Shown: piece after piece, positions 24,290 to 32,954 of the stretch | Numbering within the stretch: the stretch's first letter is position 1 | Layout of the letters: each line of letters begins with the position of its first letter | Assembly: GCA_051453625.1 (NCBI GenBank) | Contig: JBOZIK010000001.1 | Location: 268,963,706 to 269,008,899 of the forward strand | From: Welwitschia mirabilis | Taxonomy: Eukaryota; Gnetophyta; Gnetopsida; Welwitschiales | Direction of reading: 5' to 3' | DNA: 45,194 nt | Notes under the pieces: generated by a model | What the model was told of the DNA's origin: nothing | Seen by the model: the letters and a program-made list of their open reading frames with translations, nothing else | Database searches by the model: none | Translations under genes and position numbers: made by a program

Positions 24290-24535
24290 TTACTTCGACA
24301 TCCTTTTGCGGTATTGATTCTTGACCCATTTGATGCTTGCACTTGTTCCAGACTTCATTTTTTGCGCCCCCACCATGGAGGCTTCTTTGGCTTTCTCGAA
24401 GCCAGTTAATGCAGCACCTTTAAACTTTGCCATTTTGCCGGCGTCTTTTTGCCTTCTAGAAGATGCGAGATTATTGTGATTATGCTCATCGTTGGTAGTG
24501 TCCCATTGGTCAGCCCAACTGTTACCTGAAGCCAT
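24290..24535 (-). CDS. Small conserved-looking plant protein, SWADQWD motif, function unknown
   Basis: An 81-residue basic protein in one exon. Residues 6-12 are SWADQWD; a His/Asn-rich acidic-to-polar linker runs to about 25; the rest is Lys-rich and helix-prone, ending IKWVKNQYRKRMSK (68-81). Residues 41-73 form three 11-residue repeats: AALTGFEKAKE, ASMVGAQKMKS and GTSASIKWVKN. I recall small plant proteins of unknown function with the same N-terminal WADQWD and a C-terminal basic helix ending in W-I/V-K-x-x-Y; no role is established that I know of. There is no signal peptide or membrane segment. The start is the only Met before SWADQWD and has G at +4. An acceptor (TTTGTATGCAG) lies 50 bp upstream, placing a 5' leader intron. 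Codon use and G+C content stand out from the flanking repeats. The 11-residue periodicity recalls LEA-type or lipid-binding amphipathic helices; that is inference. Confidence 0.8.
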   Translation of the reverse strand: MASGNSWADQWDTTNDEHNHNNLASSRRQKDAGKMAKFKGAALTGFEKAKEASMVGAQKMKSGTSASIKWVKNQYRKRMSK

Positions 24536-24585
24536 ATATGCAAATCCCCTGTACTACGCTTGAAATTTATTCTGTGTCTAGATCT

Positions 24586-25987
24586 CTGCATACAAAGCAA
24601 GGTCAGACGATTAAAACTACAAGAAACAAAGAGAGACCACAACCAACCCCACGACTCATTTTCGGTAGATTCTTCATTTAGAATGAAATTAAAGAAAGGC
24701 TTCTATTCACTAGAAAAGGATAAAGCAAAGCATTGAAGATGAATAAGCGACAACACACTAAGCAAGGTAAAAAAGGGATCAAAATCATCCCTGATTAAGC
24801 AAGAAAATCTTTGGAAACTAAGCAGGAATCTGCAGCACGACTCTCAGAACGGATGATTCGAAATTGTTTCACACTTTTAGTGTGTCCGCGAAAGGAATGT
24901 CCTTTAGATTATTAATTATAAACTAAGGAATGTCCTATTATAAACTAACCTCACAATCCTTTCAGGCATGTATTTGCAAACGAGCATGATATCAAAGTTT
25001 TACTTAGAGATGAGATTTGATTTAAGATGAATTTCTTGTTTCGTACACAAAAGCATTTCAATATTGCAATGTACAAAAGCTAATCTGGAAACAGACATCA
25101 AATCGGTTGATTCTTTCTTCTGCACAAAAACAGTGCCTTTTTATATGGTGTTCGCATTATCACATCAAAGATCACAGCTATCAAAGCTAACGCTATTGCA
25201 AAACTCATCGAAACCGCTTGTATAGAACGATTTGACGGAAAATGCCTCCTAAGCACTGAAAGATACACATGTAATATACTGCTATAAATGGAAAAGACAT
25301 GGAACTGACGAGATATTTCAGAGAAGAGCACGCTAGACCCTTTCCTGGAACCTACTTTGAAAAACTCTGAGAGCGTTAAACGCGATATGAAGAAAGCAAT
25401 TTCCCTTTTTACAATCGGTACATAAAACCTAACGGGAAAATACTTCGAAGAGAGGAATAGGTGGCAAAAGCTCTCAAACAGAAACGCTTTACGACGTTAG
25501 AAAGTACACGATGTCTACAAACAAGAAAAATTCAAGAATTCACTGAAAGCAATACAAATACTTAAACAACATGCACGAAAAGTCTCAAACAGCAGAAACG
25601 CTTCCGGTCGTTAGCAAATACACCAACGCTAGAACACAAGGAAGTCAAAAACAAAAACTACAGCAACTATACAACATTAAAATAGAAACTCTGATCACTT
25701 TGGCCTTCAAATCACGTTTGCCTAAACGAGAGGACAAGAAACTCAAAAGCAAAAAATAACACAATCACGGAACCTGAAACAGAAAATCTTAATCAATTCG
25801 GCCTTCAAATAACGTTTGCCCACAGATCACATAAGAAAGCAAGAGTAGACAAACTCAAAAGCGAAAAAAGAAATAAAGCAATCACATAGCCTTGAAACAG
25901 AAGCTCTAATCAATTCGGCCTTCAAATAACGTTTGTCTAAAGATTACAAAAGAGAGCTAAACAAGAAGCAAAATCGTCGAGAGGTAC
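24586..25987 (-). other. 5' leader intron of the 81-residue gene (1402 bp)
   Basis: On the minus strand, CCAG|GTACCTCTC at 25990-25979 is a good donor, and TTTGTATGCAG|AGATCTAG ending at 24586 is a good acceptor. The exon boundaries would be 25988 and 24585. The intron holds three imperfect repeats at its donor-proximal end and a 77-codon open frame (25098-25331, minus) with one hydrophobic stretch but no recognisable family. Other donors further upstream cannot be excluded without cDNA. Confidence 0.6.
25690..25935. repeat. Three imperfect repeats at the 5' end of the leader intron
   Basis: GGCCTTCAAATAACGTTTG occurs at 25702 (one mismatch), 25800 and 25917, within longer similar stretches including AACTCAAAAGC and GAAACAGAA. 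Spacing is 98 and 117 bp. The array lies within 300 bp of the predicted donor, where intron-borne enhancing sequences of plant genes usually sit. A role is only inferred. Confidence 0.8.
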
Positions 25988-26240
25988 CTGGTCTTCAGAC
26001 GAAAGCCAAAAACCGAAGGCACAAGAACCAACGAGACCGCAACAAATGCGATAAAGGAGGAGAATCAAAGCACAACGAGTCCCGCGTGAGAAAAAGAGTC
26101 AAGAAACAAAGCGCTCTCTCAGATTCCAGATTTCAGATTGCACAGCAAACGACAGTCAAAAAAGTCAGGCGTTGCAGTTCAAGGCACGAATTCTCCATTT
26201 GCTCTGCTATCATCTGCAGATTCTGCGCAGAACCGTTACT
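25988..26240 (-). other. Predicted 5' untranslated exon 1
   Basis: It runs from an inferred transcription start about 30 bp below the TATA box to the CCAG|GTACC donor. The sense strand is rich in CT and TTG runs, as plant leaders often are, and G+C is higher than in the surroundings. It contains one uORF and no other ATG outside it. The exact start site is inferred from TATA spacing. Confidence 0.55.
26133..26213 (-). CDS. Upstream ORF in the leader, 26 codons
   Basis: The first ATG of the predicted leader opens MIAEQMENSCLELQRLTFLT and then VVCCAI before TGA. It is fully contained in exon 1 and ends well before the intron donor. If the leader is as predicted, ribosomes would meet this frame about 25 bases from the cap, which could reduce translation of the 81-residue protein. 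No conserved-peptide uORF class was recognised, so it may act only by being there. Confidence 0.4.
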   Translation of the reverse strand: MIAEQMENSCLELQRLTFLTVVCCAI

Positions 26241-26263
26241 CCTCTCCCTCCTCGAAATGCTTA

Positions 26264-26273
26264 TTAATATAAA
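26264..26273 (-). promoter_or_regulatory. TATA box of the 81-residue gene
   Basis: The minus strand reads TTTATATTAA, followed about 30 bp later by a purine-rich GAGGAGGGAGAGGAG where transcription would begin. It is the only well-placed TATA box upstream of the predicted leader exon. Confidence 0.6.
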
Positions 26274-26312
26274 TAATTTCTAACTGACAAGCAAATTGTT
26301 TCTGCGATGCGA

Positions 26313-26390
26313 TACGTGGGATTAGTTATACAGCTGGCACACCGCGTTATGACGTGGCGAAACTAGACTCAGCTAAGCACACTGGATTGG
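26313..26390 (-). promoter_or_regulatory. Promoter cluster: two ACGT-core sites and a CCAAT box
   Basis: On the minus strand, upstream of the TATA box: CCCACGTA at 26320-26313, GCCACGTCA at 26358-26350 and CCAAT at 26390-26386. These lie about 75, 115 and 150 bp above the inferred start. ACGT-core sites of this form bind plant bZIP factors (G-box/ABRE class), and paired ABRE-like sites are common in ABA- or stress-responsive promoters. The motifs are seen; the response is inferred. Confidence 0.5.
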
Positions 26391-26780
26391 TAGGTCCACG
26401 CTGGCAGAGAAGGTGGGACCCGTAGACACGGAGAGCCTTGAGTGAGAAGAAAGAGGGATACCTTCGTGGGAATTGGCAGGCCACGGGACTGCCAGTGTTC
26501 CGTTGAATAGCTTTACGGAGAAAGAGAAAACGGCAGTTCCCATAAAGATATGTGGAGATTTTGCAAAGCTCAGGTGGCCCACCCATGTCTCCTTTTAATG
26601 TTTTTCCTTTTATGTGCGGTGCCTTTGACCGAAAAGGCTCCGCTTTTGAAGCAAAAGGGGACGCTTTCCGACCTGGAAAAGAAAACGAAAAGAGGCCCTC
26701 TCTTTTATTTAAAAGGGGCGCAGGCATGGTCATTCGTTTGTCGTAGTCATCGTTTGTGAAGCATGCCGGAGTGTTCAATG
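26391..26780. other. CpG-rich upstream flank of the gene
   Basis: This stretch is G+C- and CpG-rich compared with the rest of the window. It carries overlapping open frames on both strands (26347-26778 minus; 26550-26759 and 26552-26746 plus), none resembling a known protein. The coexisting frames reflect stop-poor composition. TTTTATTTAAAAGGGGC at 26703-26719 is TATA-like on either strand, but no gene follows on the plus strand. Confidence 0.5.
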
Positions 26781-26899
26781 GGAAGTAATGTGATGCATTC
26801 TTTTGAGCAAGATAGCCTCAATAGGTCTCTTGAAGCTTAAAAGAATAATTATGCTTCTCTCTTAAATAAATAGAGTATATGTGATCATACTAAGGAATG

Positions 26900-27400
26900 A
26901 CCTTTACATTTTTCCAACATAAAAATAAGATTAACAAGAGGGAAAGATCTGGTGTTTTTAAGATCATTTGTCACATATGCAGGGTGTGCTATATTGGTAA
27001 AATAGGCAAAACATTCGAGGTAGGAATGAAAGAAGCATGAAGCAGATGTCGCCATTGGCAATCACAAAAGTCTACTTGTTAAGCACATAATTGAACACCC
27101 AGATCACTACTGGAAGTTTGAAGATGTGAACATTGTTGCAAACATTGACAATAAGCATGATCAAAATGTTAAGGAAGCTTTAGAAATTAAATTGTACCCA
27201 AACCATGTGAATCATGATAGTGGGATGATCCTTAACGCTTAGAATTCTATAATTTCCTGTTATAGCTAGTAGAACCACTAGTTATCTCCCTCCCCTCCCA
27301 TTTGTTTTCCACAATCCCTAATGATGAAGCATGTGAAGAAACATGGATGTTTTGCAAGTTGTTATGAGATGTACTTGACATTTTTGTCAAATAATCCATA
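26900..27400 (+). pseudogene. Penelope-like retroelement remnant: GIY-YIG endonuclease
   Basis: The reading KINKRERSGVFKIICHICRV then CYIGKIGKTF (about 26927-27016) matches the linker and GIY-YIG start of Penelope-like elements (family form SGVYKIxCxxCxxxYIGxTGRxF). After a one-base frameshift near 27035, the frame continues HEADVAIGNHKSLLVKHIIE and HPDHYWKFEDVNIVANIDNK, then VKEALEIKLYPNHVN and HDSGMILNA, with TAG at 27240 in place of the usual Trp. Kept: YIG, EH, EALEI and N-x-x-N-x-D-x-G. Lost: the GIY tyrosine (GVF) and the arginine ahead of EH (now Gly). The reverse transcriptase is missing, so the copy is 5'-truncated. Sequence to about 27400 may be its 3' tail. In land plants these elements are known, as I recall, from conifers (Dryad). 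Confidence 0.85.
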
Positions 27401-28085
27401 TAGGAATAGAATTCTCAAGTCATAGTGATAAAGTGCTTATCCATTCATTAACCTAAAAAGTTGCTAGACCAAATTTTTCTTGATAATCATCCCCTACAAT
27501 GACTAGTAGATCCACATGTATTTTAATAAATCCACTTTTTATTAGATTCTAAGCCCCTTAAAGCTAGTCGATTGTCATATTGGGTTAGTAGACTAACTAT
27601 GAAATTGGGTTATTTTTAAATAACAAGTACGAAGAGAGTCTTTTTAATTGTCAAATATAGCATTTATTGCCAATGCAAGAGTGGAGAAAATTGTAGGATT
27701 GGTTGTTGCACATTACAAGGGCATGTCAACAACACCACATATTTAATTAAGAGATACTTAGAGTAAAATTCTTATGTCCTCTGACTACTACCTAAGAGAG
27801 ATTTATATAAAATTGGATCTCAACAACAAGCTATTCTAGAGCCATTTACTATTTGATTCTTATTTTTGGTGCCAAAAAATAAAATCAAGTTTGTTATTAT
27901 ACTTCAAAAAGATGAATTTGCCCATAAGACACATCATAGCAACACATACTTTACCATAAACACTAAACTTTAACCTCAAACGTCAAAGAGCAACATTATA
28001 GAAATTGTGAAGCGTTATTGATCAACCCAAAATCAAGAATTTGTACTTAGAAACATTCAAAAGTGTATGGAAGTTAAGAAGTAAG
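27401..28085. other. Unassigned DNA between the Penelope remnant and the Ty3 element
   Basis: AT-rich with no recognisable gene. It ends at GTAAG (28081-28085), directly before the 5' LTR. Confidence 0.4.
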
Positions 28086-28614
28086 TGTAATTTTTTAAAA
28101 TACCTTTTAATTATTATTAAATGTAATTAAAGTATAGTTAAGGATAACTACTATTATATTAAAAGTGTGTGATCTTTGAACTATAACATTGTGTCCCTTC
28201 ATTTTGGTTCATAAGCCTATGGCTTTAGGTAAGGGCGAATAGACTAGGTGAATATAACTGTGATCCCCAAGGGCCTCAAGAGAGGGGTGGAGGTCATAGT
28301 TCACATCTTCATCTTTAACCACTAGTCCAAGGCTAGAATAAAGCATAGAATATAAACTGCTACTATTTTTATAAAGAGATGCTTCAATTCTACTCAATTG
28401 ATGTGTTATTATTTTCCTTTTGGTTTTAATTCTCAATGTTCCTTATGAAAATGCAAATTTAGTAGTTTGGAACATTACAANNNNNNNNNNNNNNNNNNNN
28501 NNNNNNNNNNNNNNNNNNNNNNNNNNNNNNNNNNNNNNNNNNNNNNNNNNNNNNNNNNNNNNNNNNNNNNNNNNNNNNNNTGAAAATGAAAATTTAGTAG
28601 TTTGGAACATTACA
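28086..28614 (+). repeat. 5' LTR of the Ty3/gypsy element (with a false gap)
   Basis: It starts TGTAATTTTTTAAAATACC and ends GGAACATTACA, aligning throughout with 33492-33906 (shared TTCATAAGCCTATGG, GGTGAATATAAC/GGTGGACATAAC, CAAGGGCC, AGAGGGGT/AGAGGGCT, ACTAGTCCAA). The last 35-40 bp appear twice, on both sides of a 100-N gap, so the true LTR is probably about 394 bp, ending near 28479. Confidence 0.85.
28481..28580. other. Assembly gap, 100 N, inside the 5' LTR
   Basis: A placeholder run of N. The sequence before it (ATGCAAATTTAGTAGTTTGG then AACATTACAA) recurs immediately after it with one difference (ATGAAAATTT), pointing to unmerged overlapping contig ends. Confidence 0.99.
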
Positions 28615-28616
28615 AT

Positions 28617-28628
28617 TGGTATCAGAGC
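28617..28628 (+). promoter_or_regulatory. Primer-binding site (initiator tRNA-Met)
   Basis: TGGTATCAGAGC, three bases after the LTR end, is complementary to the 3' end of initiator tRNA-Met and primes minus-strand DNA synthesis in many plant LTR retrotransposons. Confidence 0.9.
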
Positions 28629-28639
28629 CATGAAGATAG

Positions 28640-29410
28640 TAAATTGCTATCTTTCAAAGATCTAAACAAAGAAAATATGAAGAATAGATTTTAGAAGAAA
28701 CACTTAATTTTCATTAATATCACCAGTAGTAGTATAAAAATTGAAAAGATAGAAAAACGAGTACATCAAAGTAAGGAAGGAACTTAAAGAAGCCCATTTC
28801 CCTACCCAAAAATAGAGGGGGAAAAAGTAAAAGCAACCAGCTAAAAATCCATAAAGGAGGAGATAATCTATAGTAAAGTTATCAGCATCATGTTCTTATA
28901 AGGCTTCCTAGCAAATGTTCACATGAAATCTCTTTTCCATGATAACCAGACTTATTTGTAGATAGATGCAAGTTTTCTAGTTGTCCTACATAAATTAGAT
29001 AGAAATCACTGTAGTAATAAGGATAACACATACAAAGTTAAAGAACATAAAAATAGAAAGGTAAATGAAGTTTGTACAAGAAAGTTATGATGAAAATAGT
29101 GGTAAAAATAGCTAAAAATTTTGAGTATGCCAACAAAGATGACCAATTTTGAGAAATTCCTAGATATACGTTAAAGAAAAGTTTTAAAAAAAGTAAATTT
29201 CACTTGCTTTTCTCATTGTCAAGCTCTTTGTAAGCTTTTTAGAATGGGGTCATGACAAGCATTTTAATTTCATATGTAAAAGTTATAACTAGAACAGTCA
29301 AGATATGTTTTTATTAGCTCAAGTTAACAAGTAGTCAACACCAGCCAATATTAGTTCGATAGACCCACTCAATTATGACATAGCAATAAGAAAATAAATC
29401 TAATTATCCC
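28640..29410 (+). other. Element leader or gag region, unreadable
   Basis: Purine-rich sequence where a leader or gag would be expected. No Gag domain or zinc knuckle could be read in any plus-strand frame. Confidence 0.3.
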
Positions 29411-30775
29411 ACTTGGTAAGAACATCTAATGTTGCAGTTAGCCATAGGTCTGACATCATAGTTGAGGGCCTCACACACAACATTACACTTGGCCATAGGT
29501 TTGACATCATAGTTGTAGGTCATGCTTTCAACGTTATGATTAGAAATAGAAATCAATGTCATAGTTATGGGCCCTCAGCCATATCAACATCACACTTGGA
29601 GTTCAACATCATAGTTTAAGGCTAATGTCACAGTTTAAAGGCTAACGTCACACTTGGCCATAGAGTTTGACATTATAGTTCAAAGGCCAATGTTACACTT
29701 GATTACATAGTCTAATATTGCACTTGGAGACTAATGTCATAATTGGAGGCTAATGTCACAGTTCAAAGATGAAGACACAATTAATCATAGAAGGCCAACA
29801 TTATACTTGAATGTCGATGTCGTAGGTTAAATACACATACCACACTTGGGTATGGAGTCTAGCGTCGCAGTTGCCTCTTTCTAGGTCTTACATCATAGTT
29901 ACCTATTCCATGTTTGACATCACAGTTTCTTAACTTCCAGGTAGGATTTTACAGTTGTCTATTCCTAGGCTCGACAGTATGGTTACTTATCTCTTGTGTC
30001 TAACATCATAGTGACTACTTCTAAGGTCTGGTGTCATACTTATCTTTCTCTACCCCAATGTCACAATTACTGCCTCTAAGGTCTAACATCATAGATGCCT
30101 ATCTTCCCAGATCTAAAGTCATAATGGTTACCTCTAAGGTCTGCTGTTATAATACCTATCTTTTAAGCCTGACATCACTCTTGCATCTTTCTAGGCCTAA
30201 GGTCATAGTTTCTTGTCTTCTCAAGCCTGACATTGTAGTTGCCACCTCTAAGATCTAATGTTACACTTACCTCTTTCTGAGCCTAATATCATAGTTGCTA
30301 ACTTGAAGTCTAACATCATAGTTACCTATCTTCCTAGCCTAGAATCACAATTACCACCTCTAAGGTCTCAGATCTCAGTTGCCTTTCTCTAGGCTTGACA
30401 TCACAGTTATTTTTTTCAAGGTCTAATGTCATAGTTTCCTGTCTCCCTATACCTGATTTTTTAGTTGCCATCTCTAAGGTCTACCATCACACTTAACTCT
30501 CTCTAGGTTTTATGCATCATTGCCCTCTTCCCGAGGCCTAATGTCATAGTTACCACTTGTAAGATCTGACATCACACTTACCTCTCTCTAGGATTGATAT
30601 TATAGTTGTCACTTCTAAGGTATAATGTCATAGTTACCTGCCTCTCTAGTTTGAATGTTGCAACTACCACCTCCAAGGTTTAACATCCCTCTTTCTAGGT
30701 CTGATGTTATAGTTGCTCACCTCTTAGGCATGACATCGCTGTTTTCTATTTCCATTCCTAATTTTATAGTTACCA
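29410..30775. repeat. Degenerate minisatellite, 56-57 bp period made of two 28-bp half-units
   Basis: From about 29850, CTAAGGTCT anchors recur at 30021, 30076, 30133, 30190, 30247, 30304, 30360, 30416 and 30473, a period of 55-57 bp. Each period holds two related halves, GGTCTAACATCATAGTTACC and TAGGCCTGACATCACAGTTG, so the base unit is about 28 bp. The block at 29410-29830 uses a variant half-unit (GCTAATGTCACACTTGGCC). The 57-bp period equals 19 codons, which explains the open frames at 29413-29619 and 30031-30258. No domain is recognisable in them. Confidence 0.9.
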
Positions 30776-31207
30776 ACCAATTTCAACAATTACCAAATGT
30801 TAAGCAACCTTCATAACAATTATAGAAGAGATTTCTTAAAGCAAATTTGTTTAAAGGTAGTACAATCCACTTGGAATATTAGAACAGAAGGGAGACATAG
30901 ACCAATTAGAGAATCATGGAGTAGAGGGTGAATTCTCAAATAGAAACTATTGAGAACGAATTAAAGGATATTCTCTTACACAATTAAAAACTCTCTACCA
31001 GATCAAATTATTCCTTTTGAAATTGAGACAACTAAACCACCCAATGCAGCATGACCCATAGGTACTATTAGAATAACCTTCCACTTCTAGAAAAAACTCT
31101 CTTACTAGATAAGTTAATCTCCAAAGTTTATAAATAAGGATCCTAAATGCAAAAATTAATCTATAAGCATTCTTATCAAATTAAGTAAATTGCCTAATAG
31201 TAGATGC
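30776..31207. other. Element interior, unreadable
   Basis: Purine-rich DNA between the minisatellite and the GA tract. No domain was recognised. Confidence 0.3.
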
Positions 31208-31227
31208 GAGAGCGAGAGAGAGAGAGA

Positions 31228-31290
<63 letters not shown>

Positions 31291-32153
31291 NNNNNNNNNN
31301 NNNNNNNNNNNNNNNNNNNNNNNNNNNNNNNNNNNNNNNNNNNNNNNNNNNNNNNNNNNNNNNNNNNNNNNNNNNNNNNNNNNNNNNNNNNNNNNNNNNN
31401 NNNNNNNNNNNNNNNNNNNNNNNNNNNNNNNNNNNNNNNNNNNNNNNNNNNNNNNNNNNNNNNNNNNNNNNNNNNNNNNNNNNNNNNNNNNNNNNNNNNN
31501 NNNNNNNNNNNNNNNNNNNNNNNNNNNNNNNNNNNNNNNNNNNNNNNNNNNNNNNNNNNNNNNNNNNNNNNNNNNNNNNNNNNNNNNNNNNNNNNNNNNN
31601 NNNNNNNNNNNNNNNNNNNNNNNNNNNNNNNNNNNNNNNNNNNNNNNNNNNNNNNNNNNNNNNNNNNNNNNNNNNNNNNNNNNNNNNNNNNNNNNNNNNN
31701 NNNNNNNNNNNNNNNNNNNNNNNNNNNNNNNNNNNNNNNNNNNNNNNNNNNNNNNNNNNNNNNNNNNNNNNNNNNNNNNNNNNNNNNNNNNNNNNNNNNN
31801 NNNNNNNNNNNNNNNNNNNNNNNNNNNNNNNNNNNNNNNNNNNNNNNNNNNNNNNNNNNNNNNNNNNNNNNNNNNNNNNNNNNNNNNNNNNNNNNNNNNN
31901 NNNNNNNNNNNNNNNNNNNNNNNNNNNNNNNNNNNNNNNNNNNNNNNNNNNNNNNNNNNNNNNNNNNNNNNNNNNNNNNNNNNNNNNNNNNNNNNNNNNN
32001 NNNNNNNNNNNNNNNNNNNNNNNNNNNNNNNNNNNNNNNNNNNNNNNNNNNNNNNNNNNNNNNNNNNNNNNNNNNNNNNNNNNNNNNNNNNNNNNNNNNN
32101 NNNNNNNNNNNNNNNNNNNNNNNNNNNNNNNNNNNNNNNNNNNNNNNNNNNNN

Positions 32154-32201
<48 letters not shown>
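31208..32201. repeat. GA dinucleotide microsatellite containing an 863-N gap
   Basis: Nearly pure (GA)n runs from 31208 to 31290 and again from 32154 to 32201, with 31291-32153 unsequenced. The Glu-Arg repeat frames across it are artefacts. The gap was probably caused by the repeat itself, and its true length and content are unknown. Confidence 0.97.
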
Positions 32202-32204
<3 letters not shown>

Positions 32205-32940
32205 GAAATTTCTAAAATAAATTAATTATAGATATATGAGGGTAAACTAGGGATTAGTGAGGAAGCTATATCATGACTTCACCCTCAGAAATACACCATC
32301 AAAGAAGAGATGCATCTAGGATTCCACTTTTGTAATAAAAAATGCACAAGAATGGTGACTTCGATGCTAAGAAAAATTCAATTAAGAATCACTTCGAAGA
32401 TTTTTGTAAAATAATTTAAAAAAATTGTTTATTCATAATCACTTTACTAAGGATCAAATAGTTTAATTTCAATGCCAACATCTAAGAAAGCACCCATTGA
32501 ATGAAAATTGATTAAAATTCTAGTGCCTTATAAAGTATCAAAAGAATTTCTTAGAGAAGTGACTCATTAATAGTTTCATTAGCATACTTTCACCTAAGGT
32601 TTGAAGCATCCTCCGTGCTTTGGAAGTTAAATCTATTAAGGATGCTTATAGGGAAAAAAAAACAAAACATTATTTCGATGCATAAGGCAATAGGTGTCTG
32701 ATAACTAAACAATAGAGATAATTGAGACCACCATCAAGAATCAACATTCTCATAATGGATTTCAAGGCAACATCATTTATTACAAAGGTAAGAAAGAAGA
32801 TTATTTTAAAGCTAAGTATTAGATAAAAAGGATTAATACAATCTCAGAAGATTCTTTGAAGATGCTATATTGTCAAGAAACGAATGAATTAAAATTACTC
32901 AATCCTAATAAGCTAGTAATACTTCATAAAAAGAAAGATT
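32202..32940 (+). other. Probable decayed Ty3 pol, unreadable
   Basis: It lies where reverse transcriptase, RNase H and early integrase should be. Only weak hints can be read (FQGNIIYYKG near 32758-32790, reminiscent of the integrase zinc-finger approach). No catalytic motif was found. Confidence 0.3.
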
Positions 32941-32954
32941 AAAGAAATTAAAAA

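Noticed and set aside
25098-25331. 77-codon open frame with a hydrophobic stretch inside the leader intron
   Set aside because: No family resemblance, no own promoter signal, and it sits within the predicted intron.
25933-26283. 116-codon open frame on the plus strand
   Set aside because: It is antisense to the predicted leader exon and TATA box. Its Lys/Arg/Gln-rich content follows from the CT-rich leader read on the other strand.
26347-26778. 143-codon open frame on the minus strand, the longest gap-free frame in the window
   Set aside because: It lies across the promoter region, overlaps equally open frames on the plus strand and shows no recognisable domain. Stop-poor, CpG-rich composition explains it.
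31190-32220. 338-residue frames of Glu-Arg repeats
   Set aside because: They are produced by the GA microsatellite and the run of N between its ends.
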